In this document: positions 9,031 to 19,400 of the stretch, one piece after another | Layout: every line of letters starts with the position of its first letter | Numbering within the stretch: position 1 is the stretch's first letter | From: Chondrosia reniformis | Lineage: Eukaryota; Porifera; Demospongiae; Chondrillida; Chondrillidae | Assembly: GCA_947172415.1 (NCBI GenBank) | Contig: OX359189.1 | Span: 4,478,501-4,542,500 of the forward strand | Reading direction: 5' to 3' | Length of the DNA: 64,000 bases | Translations under genes and position numbers: made by a program | The notes under the pieces: generated by a model | Told to the model about the DNA's origin: nothing | The model's input: the letters and a program-made list of their open reading frames with translations, nothing else | Databases searched by the model: none

Positions 9031-9162
9031 ATGGCCACTTCAACATTATCGCCGCTGTCACTGATTCTTCCACAAACACGTTCAGTATCAACGCTTGAAG
9101 AAGTAATTCATTGCGACGTGCTTGACGTTAGTGTTGTCGATTTTTATAAATACAGCAATTAA
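9031..9162 (+). CDS. small ORF of unknown function, possible first exon
   Basis: An ATG in strong initiation context (CAAAAATGGCC) opens 43 codons ending in TAA at 9160-9162, divergent from the Helitron. The product starts MATSTLSPLSLILPQTRS and matches no family I know. A possible splice donor (GAC|GTTAGT, after 9126) would make it a 32-codon first exon with its continuation elsewhere. It could equally be chance; the frame is short. Confidence 0.2.
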   Translation: MATSTLSPLSLILPQTRSVSTLEEVIHCDVLDVSVVDFYKYSN

Positions 9163-10517
9163 ATAGTGCGATAGAAATTCGTGCGCCCAGTTATTGCCTC
9201 GCATAATTAGAGATAAAACTCACACATACAATATTGTCACTTTACGGTATCAATGATGGCTAAGTTGGCTTGTGTTCTGTGCAGTATTTCTTACTGTTTT
9301 TTCCATGTGCACTGTTCTGGGATGATTCCTTCTGCATTGGGTAAAAAGGATGTAGTATTAATGTTGCATGCAATTTATACATAAAATTAACTTGTCAGCT
9401 AGCCAGTTCTAGCTGCACTGTGCATACCATAAATGCAGTTTCATAAGCAACTAAATTCAGTTTTTCACTCATTTATATACCTTGGAAAGCTATATATATA
9501 TATTGAAATAAAGAATGTCATTAACTACATTCCAATTGCTAAATATGGGAGGTGTCCGTAAGTTTTCCAAAGGCAATTAAGTATTGCATAATAAGACTAG
9601 GTTTGTATACAACACTTAAATGGATTGGAAACAACATAACATGATGTGAGCAATTAAGGGTTGTTATGCTTCCCAATTTTTGTCTTAGAAGTGTGAAGAT
9701 GGCCGTAGTCAGACACACTTCATCGTTTGTTTTTGACAGTGTATATAATCTGGAACCACATTTTGTGTTACTATAATTAAAAAGCATATATTTCTCTTAT
9801 TATTAATCAAGTGAGAGATACATTGTAACGATGAGTTCATAGATAACTCTCCTTTAACTCCATGTTCTAAGATAAAGACACTCAAAGTTTGCTGGACAAT
9901 TTACCCAACTGAAGCGTTTTTCTTTCGTGTACTAAAAGGATAGCCTATTTTACTTCTCTTCTATTAACTAGTGGAGTCAGTTTAGTACATGACAATGTTA
10001 TTAGGGATATGCTGTATTCATTAAAGAACTTAGCGGTGCTATACTACTAAAGATACATAAACGATTTATGCGATTCTTTGTATATAATGGTGTCTTTTCT
10101 CCATTCTATACCTATATTACCTAGCAAGGTAGCCTTTCGATCGACAGCTTGAGAAGTTTGGCGTCATTGCTGACGCTATATAGCTTATTCTATACAACTG
10201 GAAGCGTTACCACCTTGATCGCTCTATATCATAGATTATCTATAGGAATTGGACTTGAATCTGCTCCCCTTATTGTACCATGACCCTAATACTTGGGCTA
10301 ATCGCCGAACGAATTGGTAACGTTCAAAGTGATATACGAGAATCATATGAAATCCTTTATTGTATCCCTCTTCAAAGGCTATTCGACGTATCAAGTCATT
10401 TATAAAAGCGTTTTAGCTCCTCATACGTCCCGGAAACGCTGTACCCATAAACGGAATTTCAACAAACATGGTGACAGCCGCGCGTAGGCGGATACCAATA
10501 CATAGTCATTGTTCTTT

Positions 10518-10549
10518 TCCTAAGTAGAAGTCGTCCTAAGTAGAAGTCG
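10518..10549. repeat. exact 16-bp tandem duplication
   Basis: TCCTAAGTAGAAGTCG occurs twice without a gap (10518-10533 and 10534-10549). Confidence 0.9.
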
Positions 10550-10888
10550 GATTTAAGTATTAATTTAAGATGAATCTTAGCAGTTTAAGAAAGTAGGAGG
10601 AAAAGGAAGGGAATCCGAATGAAGAAATACAACTCTTTCAAATGGATAGATGTGCAGCTGAAACTTGGTGTCAGCATTCACAGACCGACAGCTAAGTGTA
10701 CATTTCTGTAGGTTGAGATGATTGTACTGTAAGGTTGTGGGAGGTGGACACTGGTTATTGTTCATCCCTAAATTATATCCAAAGAGTTTCACACAAAGGG
10801 GTAAGATTTTCTTTTCATTCACGTAGCTAAAAAACTTTGGTCCCAGCCGTCCTTAGCATAGCAAGGGAACAAAGGAATTATACCTATA

Positions 10889-10946
10889 TTAAACCATAGA
10901 TATCTATATTACGTAACGCTACGTAGTATACATAATCTATGATTAA
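10889..10946. repeat. imperfect 58-bp palindrome
   Basis: Arms of about 27 bases, TTAAACCATAGATATCTA at the left and its near-complement ending AATCTATGATTAA at the right, meet around TACGTAACGCTACGTA. It ends in TTAA on both sides, so it could be a very short foldback element using TTAA targets, or simply a cruciform-forming sequence. Confidence 0.5.
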
Positions 10947-11365
10947 ACGTCACTGTCTCATCCTTACAGTACCATCATCTTTATCACAATCATTGTAATA
11001 TTTCCCTTGTTTATTGATAACATAATTTGAAAAAGTATATTAAACGTTATAGTAAAGGTATTATATACAGATGTAATTTGTCGTAAACAAAGACAAAATG
11101 ATTACATACGGTGCCGGACATAATTATGGATATCATGTAATATGGCTAAAAATCAAAAGAAGGCCTTCAGAGCGCAAAAGACTAGTGTATTCATTTGGCA
11201 GGCGCCGTCGGTGTCTTTGCCGTACGCTTCTTATTACTGATTAGCAAGATTATCAATAGATGATACAAACATTACAGTGTTTATTATAAACAGTTTATAA
11301 ACAAAAACTGTCATGTTTGTAAACACGGGAATCTAATTTAAATTAGAAGTAAACTTACAGCCTAA

Positions 11366-11450
11366 ATGTACTGTAAGACTTTAGTAGAGAGAAGTCATGA
11401 GCTGTAAGACCATAAAACTAACAGAAAAGTGTATATTTGGAGGCACCGTA
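11366..11450 (+). repeat. 85-bp direct repeat, left copy
   Basis: Begins ATGTACTGTAAGACTTTAGT and ends TTTGGAGGCACCGT. It recurs at 11977-12060 with only a few changes, so the two copies bracket the 45-bp minisatellite between them. Confidence 0.85.
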
Positions 11451-11976
11451 ACTTTAGACAAATGTAGAACCCCTCTGCTAAGCTCCACTCTAACAACTTT
11501 AGACAGACTAAGAACGCCTCTGTCAAGTTACACTCGAACAACTTTAGACAAATGTAGAACCCCTCTGCTAAGCTACTCACGAACAACTTTAGACTGACTT
11601 AGAACGCCTCTGTCAATTACACTCGAACAACTTTAAACAAATGTATAACCCCTCTGCTAAACTACACTCGAACAACTTTAGACAGACTTGGAACGCCTCT
11701 GCTAAGCTACACTCGTACAACTTTAGACAAATGTAGAACCCCTCTGCTAAGATACACTCGAACAATTTTAGACAGACATAGAACGCCTCTGCTAAGCTAC
11801 ACTCGAACAGCTTTAGACACACTTAGAAGCCCTCTGCTAAGCGACACTCGAACAACTATAGACAGACTTAGAACGCCTCTGTCAAGTTACACTCGAACAA
11901 CTTTAGACAGACTTAGAACGCCTCTGCTAAGCTACACTCGAACAACTTTAGACAAATGTAGAACCCCTCTGCCTTA
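11451..11976 (+). repeat. 45-bp minisatellite array A
   Basis: About twelve units of roughly 45 bp starting AACTTTAGACAGACTTAGAA. Two forms tend to alternate: one with ACAAATGTAGAACCCCTCTG, the other with GACTTAGAACGCCTCTGTC, suggesting a dimeric unit near 90 bp. The same repeat forms array B at 14308-15880. The short frames on both strands here reflect the period being a multiple of three. Confidence 0.88.
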
Positions 11977-12060
11977 ATGTACTGTAAGACTTTAGTAGAG
12001 GGAAGTCATGAGCCGTAAGACTATAGGACTAACAGAAAAGTCTGTATTTGGAGGCACCGT
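11977..12060 (+). repeat. 85-bp direct repeat, right copy
   Basis: Second copy of the sequence at 11366-11450, starting ATGTACTGTAAGACTTTAGT and ending GGAGGCACCGT. It closes array A on the right. Confidence 0.85.
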
Positions 12061-12649
12061 GAAATCCCTATGCTGTATTAATAAACTTTTGATATGGCTT
12101 CCATCTTCGAAAACTTGTAAACGAAATGCCCAACGCTTAGGCTAACTTCGGCACACTATTCTAAGCTTTAATTAGCTTCCTCTTCACTAGCGTCACTGAT
12201 GAAACTGACACTGATGAAAACTGAACTGCTGAACACCAAAGTAAAGCCTGCGTACAAGGTTTTAAAGACTTATGGACTTCAAACGACGAATTGGAACCGG
12301 TGAAACGTACGCTTGATGCCTTAATACTGAAATATGAGCAAGTAGCTCGAATACGGGGCTGCCTCCTATCACTTGATTTGATAATGTGTTTCCCTCCCTC
12401 TACAGTGTAGCACCCTACGTCTTTGTGTTCACCGATTCTTGACATGGAGTAGTGTAAATATTAATCTTTATATGGATTGTACACTACTGTTTGTTTAGAG
12501 ACGGCGATCAAAGGCCAAGTCGTCTTTACATAATTATAAGTTAATGTATAAGCAGCGCGTATATAATATAGGGGGTCTATTACTTATACATATAAGCGTT
12601 TATTTTAACTTATTGCTTAGTAAAAGATAATCAATATACTCACTAGAGA

Positions 12650-12860
12650 TGATGTTTGGCGTTCACGAAGGGAGTCATAGATAGCTGTAGCGTTGAAAAA
12701 CGCTGTTATAGGCAAAAGCCACTTTTCGACGTTCATTGTTGTAGCGTAGGTTGTTATAGCGATATCGATAATATTGTTACCGCCAAATGCTCGCTTCAAA
12801 CGCCAAATTTCAGCCGTTATAGCGAACTTCGGCTGTTGGACAAGATTCCAGCTGTGCGAT
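12650..12860. mobile_element. possible pogo/Tigger-like fragment
   Basis: Contains GTTATAGCGAACTTCGGC, GTTGTTATAGCGATATCG and ACGCTGTTATAGG. This repeated GTTATAGCGA theme is typical of the ends of pogo-type DNA transposons. No intact terminal inverted repeat or transposase frame is visible. Confidence 0.25.
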
Positions 12861-13026
12861 AAAAATTTCAGACGCTTGCAAACAGAATGGATACGATGGA
12901 AGTAGTGAGTTTCATTTCTTGCATGATATACCCGACGATATACCTCTAAATAAAGAATGGCGGACTAACTCGGCCCTGTTTTAGCGACACGTAAACTATA
13001 CCACCTGTAGGCGTACGTAAACTAAA

Positions 13027-13072
13027 TAAAATAAACTTGATAACCATGCAAGTGATTATCAAGTCTATTTTA
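13027..13072. repeat. 17-bp inverted repeat (hairpin)
   Basis: TAAAATAAACTTGATAA (13027-13043) and TTATCAAGTCTATTTTA (13056-13072) pair with one mismatch around a 12-base loop. Function unknown. Confidence 0.6.
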
Positions 13073-13137
13073 TTAATTGGTAAGAATTTTAACGAAAGGA
13101 AGTGTATAACATGTGTATACGAATTTATTGAAGTATA

Positions 13138-13300
13138 CAGTGTAACCCTTTATACAGGACTCTCTGAAATGCGGACGTTGCGATTATGCGGACACAAATA
13201 TAAGGTCCCGATTGTTGCCTGTAGACGTACGTATTTAACTAATGTCTGATTTATAGAGACCTCAATATTCTGTAATACGGACATATATCCTTGTACAGCG
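13138..13300. mobile_element. possible pogo/Tigger-like element end
   Basis: TA|CAGTGTAACCCTTTAT is followed by repeated GCGGAC/ACGGAC motifs (AAATGCGGACG, TTATGCGGACAC, TAATACGGACAT) and TTATAGAGACCTC. CAGT...-starting ends inserted at TA, with GTCCG-type subterminal motifs, are usual for pogo-family elements. The opposite end is not clear and there is no transposase, so at most this is a short non-autonomous or decayed copy. Confidence 0.3.
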
Positions 13301-13451
13301 TATATCATTGCAATAGGAATGTCTTCATATACCCTAGCTGTAGGTAAGCCTGTAACCAGTTGAGAGATACTGTAGTTTCTATAGTATTGGTATACTGTTA
13401 CGATTATGTAAATATCGTTTAGATCCCGTTTTCTATTTAAATATATTATAG

Positions 13452-14030
13452 GACGATGCACTCTTGCTTGAAGAAAGCATAAACCCACCCCCCCAACCAA
13501 ACATTAACCCCACCACCCCCACCACTTCACTACCCCCACCCAACCCTACTCCCACCACCCTCACCAATACACCACCCCCACCGAACATTACACCTATCAC
13601 ATCCAACAATCCTCCACCTCCACCCAACATTACATCCAATAACTTACCCCCCCTTCCAAGCACTACACCCACTGCCTCCACCACCCCACCCTGTCACCCA
13701 GTTCCCCGCCCTAAAACACAAAAGAAGGCAGTCAAGAAAGGGTGGACATGTAACACGTAAGATGTGTCTTAAGCAGTTTTTTGTGTATGTTATTATAACC
13801 TCTTTTCCATGTGTAGATGCAGGTTCTACAACTTTGGCTTCAGGGGGAGGTGCAAAGATGCAACTCCCAAAAGCAATGTGGGTAGACAGGGGAAGGGTTC
13901 AATGGTAAACAACATGCACTTGAATGTATAATATATGTAAAATAAAAAATTAATGATTTTTCTCTTTTTTTTCCTTTAGACATTCCATTCAATAAATGTT
14001 TCTGGAGGCGGGAACATTTTCTTCCAATAG
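13452..14030 (+). CDS. candidate spliced gene (partial), Pro/Thr-rich exon plus Cys-containing exon
   Basis: Exon 13452-13756 follows a possible acceptor (TATATTATAG) and encodes a Pro/Thr/Asn-rich chain (NPPPQPNINPTTPTTSLPPP and similar), then a basic KTQKKAVKKGWTCN. A canonical 60-bp intron (GTAAGATG...CATGTGTAG, 13757-13816) joins it in frame to an exon encoding CRFYNFGFRGRCKDATPKSN. That frame ends at TAA 13929-13931, or is spliced again: donor ATG|GTAAAC at 13905, a strong pyrimidine tract and acceptor TTTCCTTTAG ending at 13979, then 17 more codons to a TAG near 14030. Splicing adds Cys residues directly after WTCNT, giving C-x2-C...C spacing that recalls a small zinc-binding motif but fits no class I can name. 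No ATG lies in the first exon, so an upstream exon is missing. The opposing Gly-rich minus frame is the complement of the C-rich tract. Confidence 0.33.
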
Positions 14031-14307
14031 ATCTATAAACATATACATGCACTGTTTATGTAATTTATTATTCATTAATTAACCTGATTCGGGAAAATAA
14101 AAGATAATCAAGACGATTAACCAATATTAATTTAAAGGTTGTTTAATGTCTAATCAACTCTCTTTCATGAGCATGAGATCAAATCCATTGCAGGACTTTT
14201 TATGTCACATGCAGTTAAAAAAGGGTTGAGTAAAGACGATAATCGACTACACAATTTGTACAATGAGATAAGTTACAGTTGTAGTGCTATAATTACAGAC
14301 AACATCA
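14031..14307. other. short intergenic segment
   Basis: AT-rich DNA between the candidate spliced gene and minisatellite array B. Nothing recognisable. Confidence 0.4.
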
Positions 14308-15880
14308 GACACAGGTAGAATGCCTCTGCTACGCTACACTTATTCAACCTTAGACACACGTAGAACACTTCTGTCAAGCTACACTCATACAACTTAGATA
14401 GACTTAAAACTCCTCAGCAAAGTTAGCTACACTCATAACCTTTAGACACACTTAGAACTCCTCTGCCAAGCTACACTAGAACAACTTTAGACAGACTTAG
14501 AACGCCTCTGTCAAGTTACACCCGAACAACTTTAGACAGACTTAGAACGCCTCTGTCAAGTTACACCCGAACAACTTTAGACAGACTTAGAACACCTCTG
14601 TGAAGCTATACACTCGAACAACTTTAGACAGACTTAGAATGCCTCTGCTAAGGTACACTCGAACAACTTTAGACAGACTTAGAACGCCTCTGTCAAGTCA
14701 CACTCGTACAACTTTAGACACGCTTAGAACCCCACTGATAAGCAACACTCGAACAACCTTAGACAGACTTAGAACGCCTCTGTCAAGTCACACTCGAACA
14801 ATTTTAGACAGACTTAGAACGCCTCTGTCAATTCACACTCGTACAACTGTAGACACGCTTAGAACCCCACTGCTAAGCAACACTCGAAAAACCTTAGACA
14901 GACTTAGAACGCCTCTGTCAAGTCACACTCGAACAATTTTAGACAGACTTAGAACGCCTCTGTCAAGCTACACTCATACAACTTTAGATACACTATAAAA
15001 CGCCCCTGTCAAGCTACACTCATACAACTTTAGATATATTTAGAAGGCCCCTGTCAAGCTACACTCATACAATTTTAGATACACTAAGAACGCCCCTTTC
15101 AAGCTACATGTGTACAACTCTAGACACACGTATAGAACGCCTCTGCTAAGTACAACTTTAGACAAAAGTAGAACGCTTCTGCTAAGTACAACTTTAGACA
15201 CATATAGAATGCCTCTGCTAAGTGCAACTTTAGACACAGGTAGAACGCCTCTGTCAAGCTACACTCATACAACTTTAGATACACTATAAAACACCTCTGT
15301 CAAGCTATACGTGTACAACTCTAGACATACATAGAACGCCTCTGCTAAGTGCAACTTTAGACACACGTAGAACGCCTCTGCTAAGCTACATTTGTACAAA
15401 CTAAGACATACGTAGAACGCCTCTGTCAAGATACACTCGTACAACTGTAGACACAGGTAGAACGCCTCTTTCAAGCTACACGTGTACAACTCTAGACACA
15501 CGTAGAACGCCCCTGTCAAGCTACACTCATACAACTTTATAGATACACTAAGAACGCCTCTTTCAAGCTACACGTGTACAACTCTAGACACACGTAGAAC
15601 GCCTCTGCTAAGTACAACTTTAGACACACGTAGAACACCTCTGCTAAGCTACACTTGTACAAACTTAGACACACGTAGAACACTTCTGTCAAACTACACC
15701 CATACAACTTTAGATACACTTAGAAAGCCTCTGTCAGGCTCTACTAAGCTAAACTTGCACAACTGTAAACACAGGTAGAACACCTGTGCTAAGCTACACT
15801 TGTACAACTCTTAGACATACGTGGAATAGTTCTACAAAGCTGCATTCGTTCAAATGTAGACACACTTAGAACGTCTTTCT
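14308..15880 (+). repeat. 45-bp minisatellite array B
   Basis: Around 35 units of the repeat seen in array A (AACTTTAGACAGACTTAGAA plus a CTCTGTCAAG/CTCTGCTAAG half). Units between 14470 and 14960 are the most regular. To the right, units are diverged and sometimes shortened, e.g. a CTAAGTACAACTTTAGACA form at 15145-15240. The 45-bp period keeps a plus frame open at 14600-14998 (15-residue repeat, TTLDRLRTPLSSHTR type) and several minus frames. These have no start context or neighbouring coding signal and are read as repeat by-products. Confidence 0.9.
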
Positions 15881-16090
15881 TCAAAATGTTTACAAAATCA
15901 GTCCTACGGGCTGTACAGGTAGAATTACAATAACAAATTAACACTGACAGAGGTTACACAGATCGTAGACATTAGAACGTCTTTCTAGACTGACATAGGC
16001 CTATTATTACAGTATTTATTTAAATCAAACGAGGATTCATAGATATTGACGGAACTTACTTGTCTTTTTTCATTACGCTTCTAACTGAAA
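15881..16090. other. unique spacer before the inverted-repeat element
   Basis: About 210 bp without repeats or coding signal between array B and the left inverted repeat. Confidence 0.4.
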
Positions 16091-16455
16091 GTACTTGGAC
16101 CCTTCGTTGGACTTCAATATGGCTATCTACTGGTATTCCAAACGATTTCGGATGCTTAAGTGTCCTGAACATGATAGAAAAGCTCCAGTTTCATGAAGGC
16201 CTCCATTTGCAAAAACGATATATTGACGTATAAATTAAGTGTTACAATAGTTTCGTATGAACTCGTATTATACATATAACGACGTATAAAATAAGTGTTA
16301 CAATAGTTGCGTATTAATTCGTATTATATATATATTCATATATATACAGTACAAGTTACAATATATACATATATATATATATCCGTAACATGAAGCCATA
16401 CATAAATCGCGTTATGAAAACAATAGAGGAGGCTGCCTGTGGCAGCCCCTAAAAA
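16091..16455 (+). repeat. left long inverted repeat (about 365 bp)
   Basis: Outer end GTACTTGG, inner end GGCAGCCCCTAAAAA. Against the reverse complement of 24048-24389 the matched landmarks, outside to inside, are CCAAGTA, CCCAACGA, CACTTAAGC, TCGTTTTTGCAAATGG, CGTATAAATTAAGTGTTACA, CATACATAAATCGCG and GGCAGCCCCTAAAAA. It contains an internal tandem duplication near 16226-16335 around AAGTGTTACAATAGTT. The inner half is better conserved than the outer. Confidence 0.8.
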
Positions 16456-19400
16456 TAACTTTTACTACTACATACAACTATAAAATTCAACTAGTACAGA
16501 CAACTTGTATGTACAACTAGTAAATATAACCAGTGCTAGTACGTACAACTAGTACATACAACTAGTGCCTACAGTTAGTATATATTACCTTTACTTGTAC
16601 ATTCCACTAGTTAATCCTACTAGTACATACAACTATAACATACAACTAGTACATAACTAGTACATACAGCTGGTACATACAACTATTATATACAATTAGA
16701 ACATACAATTATAACATTCGACTAGTACATATAAGTAGTACCTACAAATATTTAATATAACTAGTACTTACACATTCAACTAATACCTACTTAATATCTG
16801 GTATTACTAGTACTAGAAACCTACAATTAGTACACATAACTAGTACATACACCTAGTACGTACAACTAGTACTTACAACTAGTACATACTAAGAGTACAT
16901 ACAACGAGTACATACAAGTAGTACATTCAATTAGGACATACAAGTAGTAAATACAACTAGGACTTACAACTAGTACATACAACAAGTACGTACACCTAGT
17001 ATATAACTAGTGCATACAGGTGGTACATACAACTAGTTCATACAATTAGAACATACAACTAGTACACAGAACTAGTACTTAAAACTAGTTCATATAACTA
17101 GTACATAACTAGTACATACAATTAGTACATAGAACTAGCTCAAACAATTAGAACATACAGCTACTACATAAAACTAATACCTATAATTAGTAAATATAGC
17201 TTGCACTAGTACATACAACTAGTGCATAAAACTAGTACCTACAACTAGTAAATATTACCAGTACTAGTAAATGCAACTAGTTATTAGAACTAGTACATAG
17301 CTAATACATACAGTTAATACATACCACTAGCACACACAACTAGTACATACAACTAATATATACAACTTATACATACAACTAGTATATAACAAGTACATAC
17401 AACTAGTACATAAAACTAGTTCATACACTTAGAACATACAACTACTACATACTATTAGTACATACTACTAATACTTACAACTAGTAAATATAACTAATAC
17501 TAGTATATACAACTAGTTCATACAACTATTACATTCAACTATTACATTCAACTAGTACCTACAACTAGTAAATATAACTAGACCTTGTACATACAACTAA
17601 TACCTTCTTAGTATGTAGTTTTACTACTACTAGAACTTACAACTAGTACACATAACTAGTGCATACACCTGTACATACAACTAGTATATATAAATAGTAT
17701 ATTCAACTAGTATATACAAGTAGCACATTCAACTAGGACATAAAACTGGTTCATATAACTAGTACATAACTTGTACATACAACTACTACATACACCTAGT
17801 ACATACAAGAAGTACATTCAACCAGTACTTACAACTAGTACAAACAACTAGTATATACAACTAGTTCATACAATTTGTACTTACAATTAGTAACTATGAC
17901 TAGAACATTCACATATAACTGGTACATATAAATAGTACATACAACTAGTACATCAAACTAGACCTCCAACTAATTCAACTACTGAATAAAACTAGTACTA
18001 GTACATACAACTTGTTCATACAACTAGAAGTAAAAGTAGTACATACAACTATTACATACAATTAGTACATACACCTAGTACATACAACTAGTTATTAGAA
18101 CTAGTACATACAACTAGTTCATAACTAATATATACAGTTATTACATGCTACTTGTACACACAACTTGTGCATAACTAGTTCATACAACTAGTACATTCAA
18201 CTAGTACATATAATTAGTACATACAACTATTGCATTCAACTAGTACATCCAACTATAACCTACAACTAGTAATTATATCTAGTCCTGGTACATACAACTA
18301 GTACATACAACTAGTGCCTACAGTTAGTAAATATTACCAGTACAAGTACAAACCACTAGTTATTACAACTAGTACATTTAACTAGTACATACAACTATAA
18401 TAAGCATTTAGTACATATAACTATTACATTCAACTAGTACATATATCCAGTACCTATAACTAGTTAATATAACTAGCACTTGTACATACAAATAGTACTA
18501 CTTAGTAACTAGTTTTGCTAATACCAGAACCTACAACTAGTACATATAACTAGTACATACAACTAGTAAATACAACTAGCACATCAAACTAGTGCCTACA
18601 ACTAGTACATGGAACTAGAAATAAATACATATACCTAGTACATACAACTAGTATATACAAGTTGTACACACAACTAGTACACACAACTAGTACATACAAC
18701 CAGAACATAAAACTAGTAGACACCAACTACTACATATAACTAGTATATGCACATATAACCGGTCCATATAAATAGTACATGCATCTAGTACCTACCACTA
18801 GTACATACAACTAGTACATACAACTATAACATATAACTAGTACATACAACAAGTACACACTACTAGTACATTCTACTAGTACGTATAACAAGTACAAACA
18901 AGTAATGCATATAACTAGTACATACAACTAGTACACGCAACTATCACATACAACTAGTGCAAACAACTACTTCATACAACTTGCACCTACAACTAGTACC
19001 TATGACTTGAACATACACATATAAATAGTACATACAACTAGGACATTAAACTAGAACTCCAACTAGTATTACATATAACTACCTGCCTAGTGCCTACTTA
19101 GTAACTAGATTAACTAATACTCAAACTTACTAGTACTAGTACATACAACTAGTCCATATATACACATATATATAACTAGTGCATACAGCCTATATTGGCA
19201 CATATAATATGTACTTACCACTAGTAAATATAACTAGTACTAGTACATACAACTAGTTTATACAACTAGAAAATATAGCTAGTACTAGTTATAGCTAGTA
19301 GCTAGTACTAACAACTAGTATATACAACTAGTACATACAACTATTACACACAACTAGTACATTCTACTAGTACGTATAACAAGTACATACAAGTAATACA

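Larger units (their letters stand above)
9163..11365. other. intergenic region without recognisable gene
   Basis: AT-rich sequence with only short random frames on both strands. It contains a TA microsatellite (9491-9504), an exact 16-bp tandem duplication (10518-10549) and an imperfect palindrome (10889-10946). I see no tRNA, rRNA or conserved coding segment. Confidence 0.5.
12061..13451. other. intergenic region with possible transposon traces
   Basis: No convincing gene. A minus-strand frame at 12161-12445 (94 codons) matches nothing I recognise and has no supporting signals. The region holds pogo-like fragments (12650-12860, 13138-13300) and a small hairpin (13027-13072). Confidence 0.45.

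Noticed and set aside
10240-10320. tRNA-like stretch on the minus strand (GGGGAGCAGATTCAAGTCC)
   Set aside because: It resembles a T-arm, but no consistent acceptor stem or D-arm pairs with it.
12161-12445. Minus-strand 94-codon frame starting MSRIGEHKDV
   Set aside because: It has an ATG but matches no family, has Ser-rich random composition, and no splice or promoter context.
13433-13684. Gly-rich minus-strand frame
   Set aside because: It is the complement of the C-rich Pro/Thr exon. The plus strand has matching splice signals; the minus strand has none.
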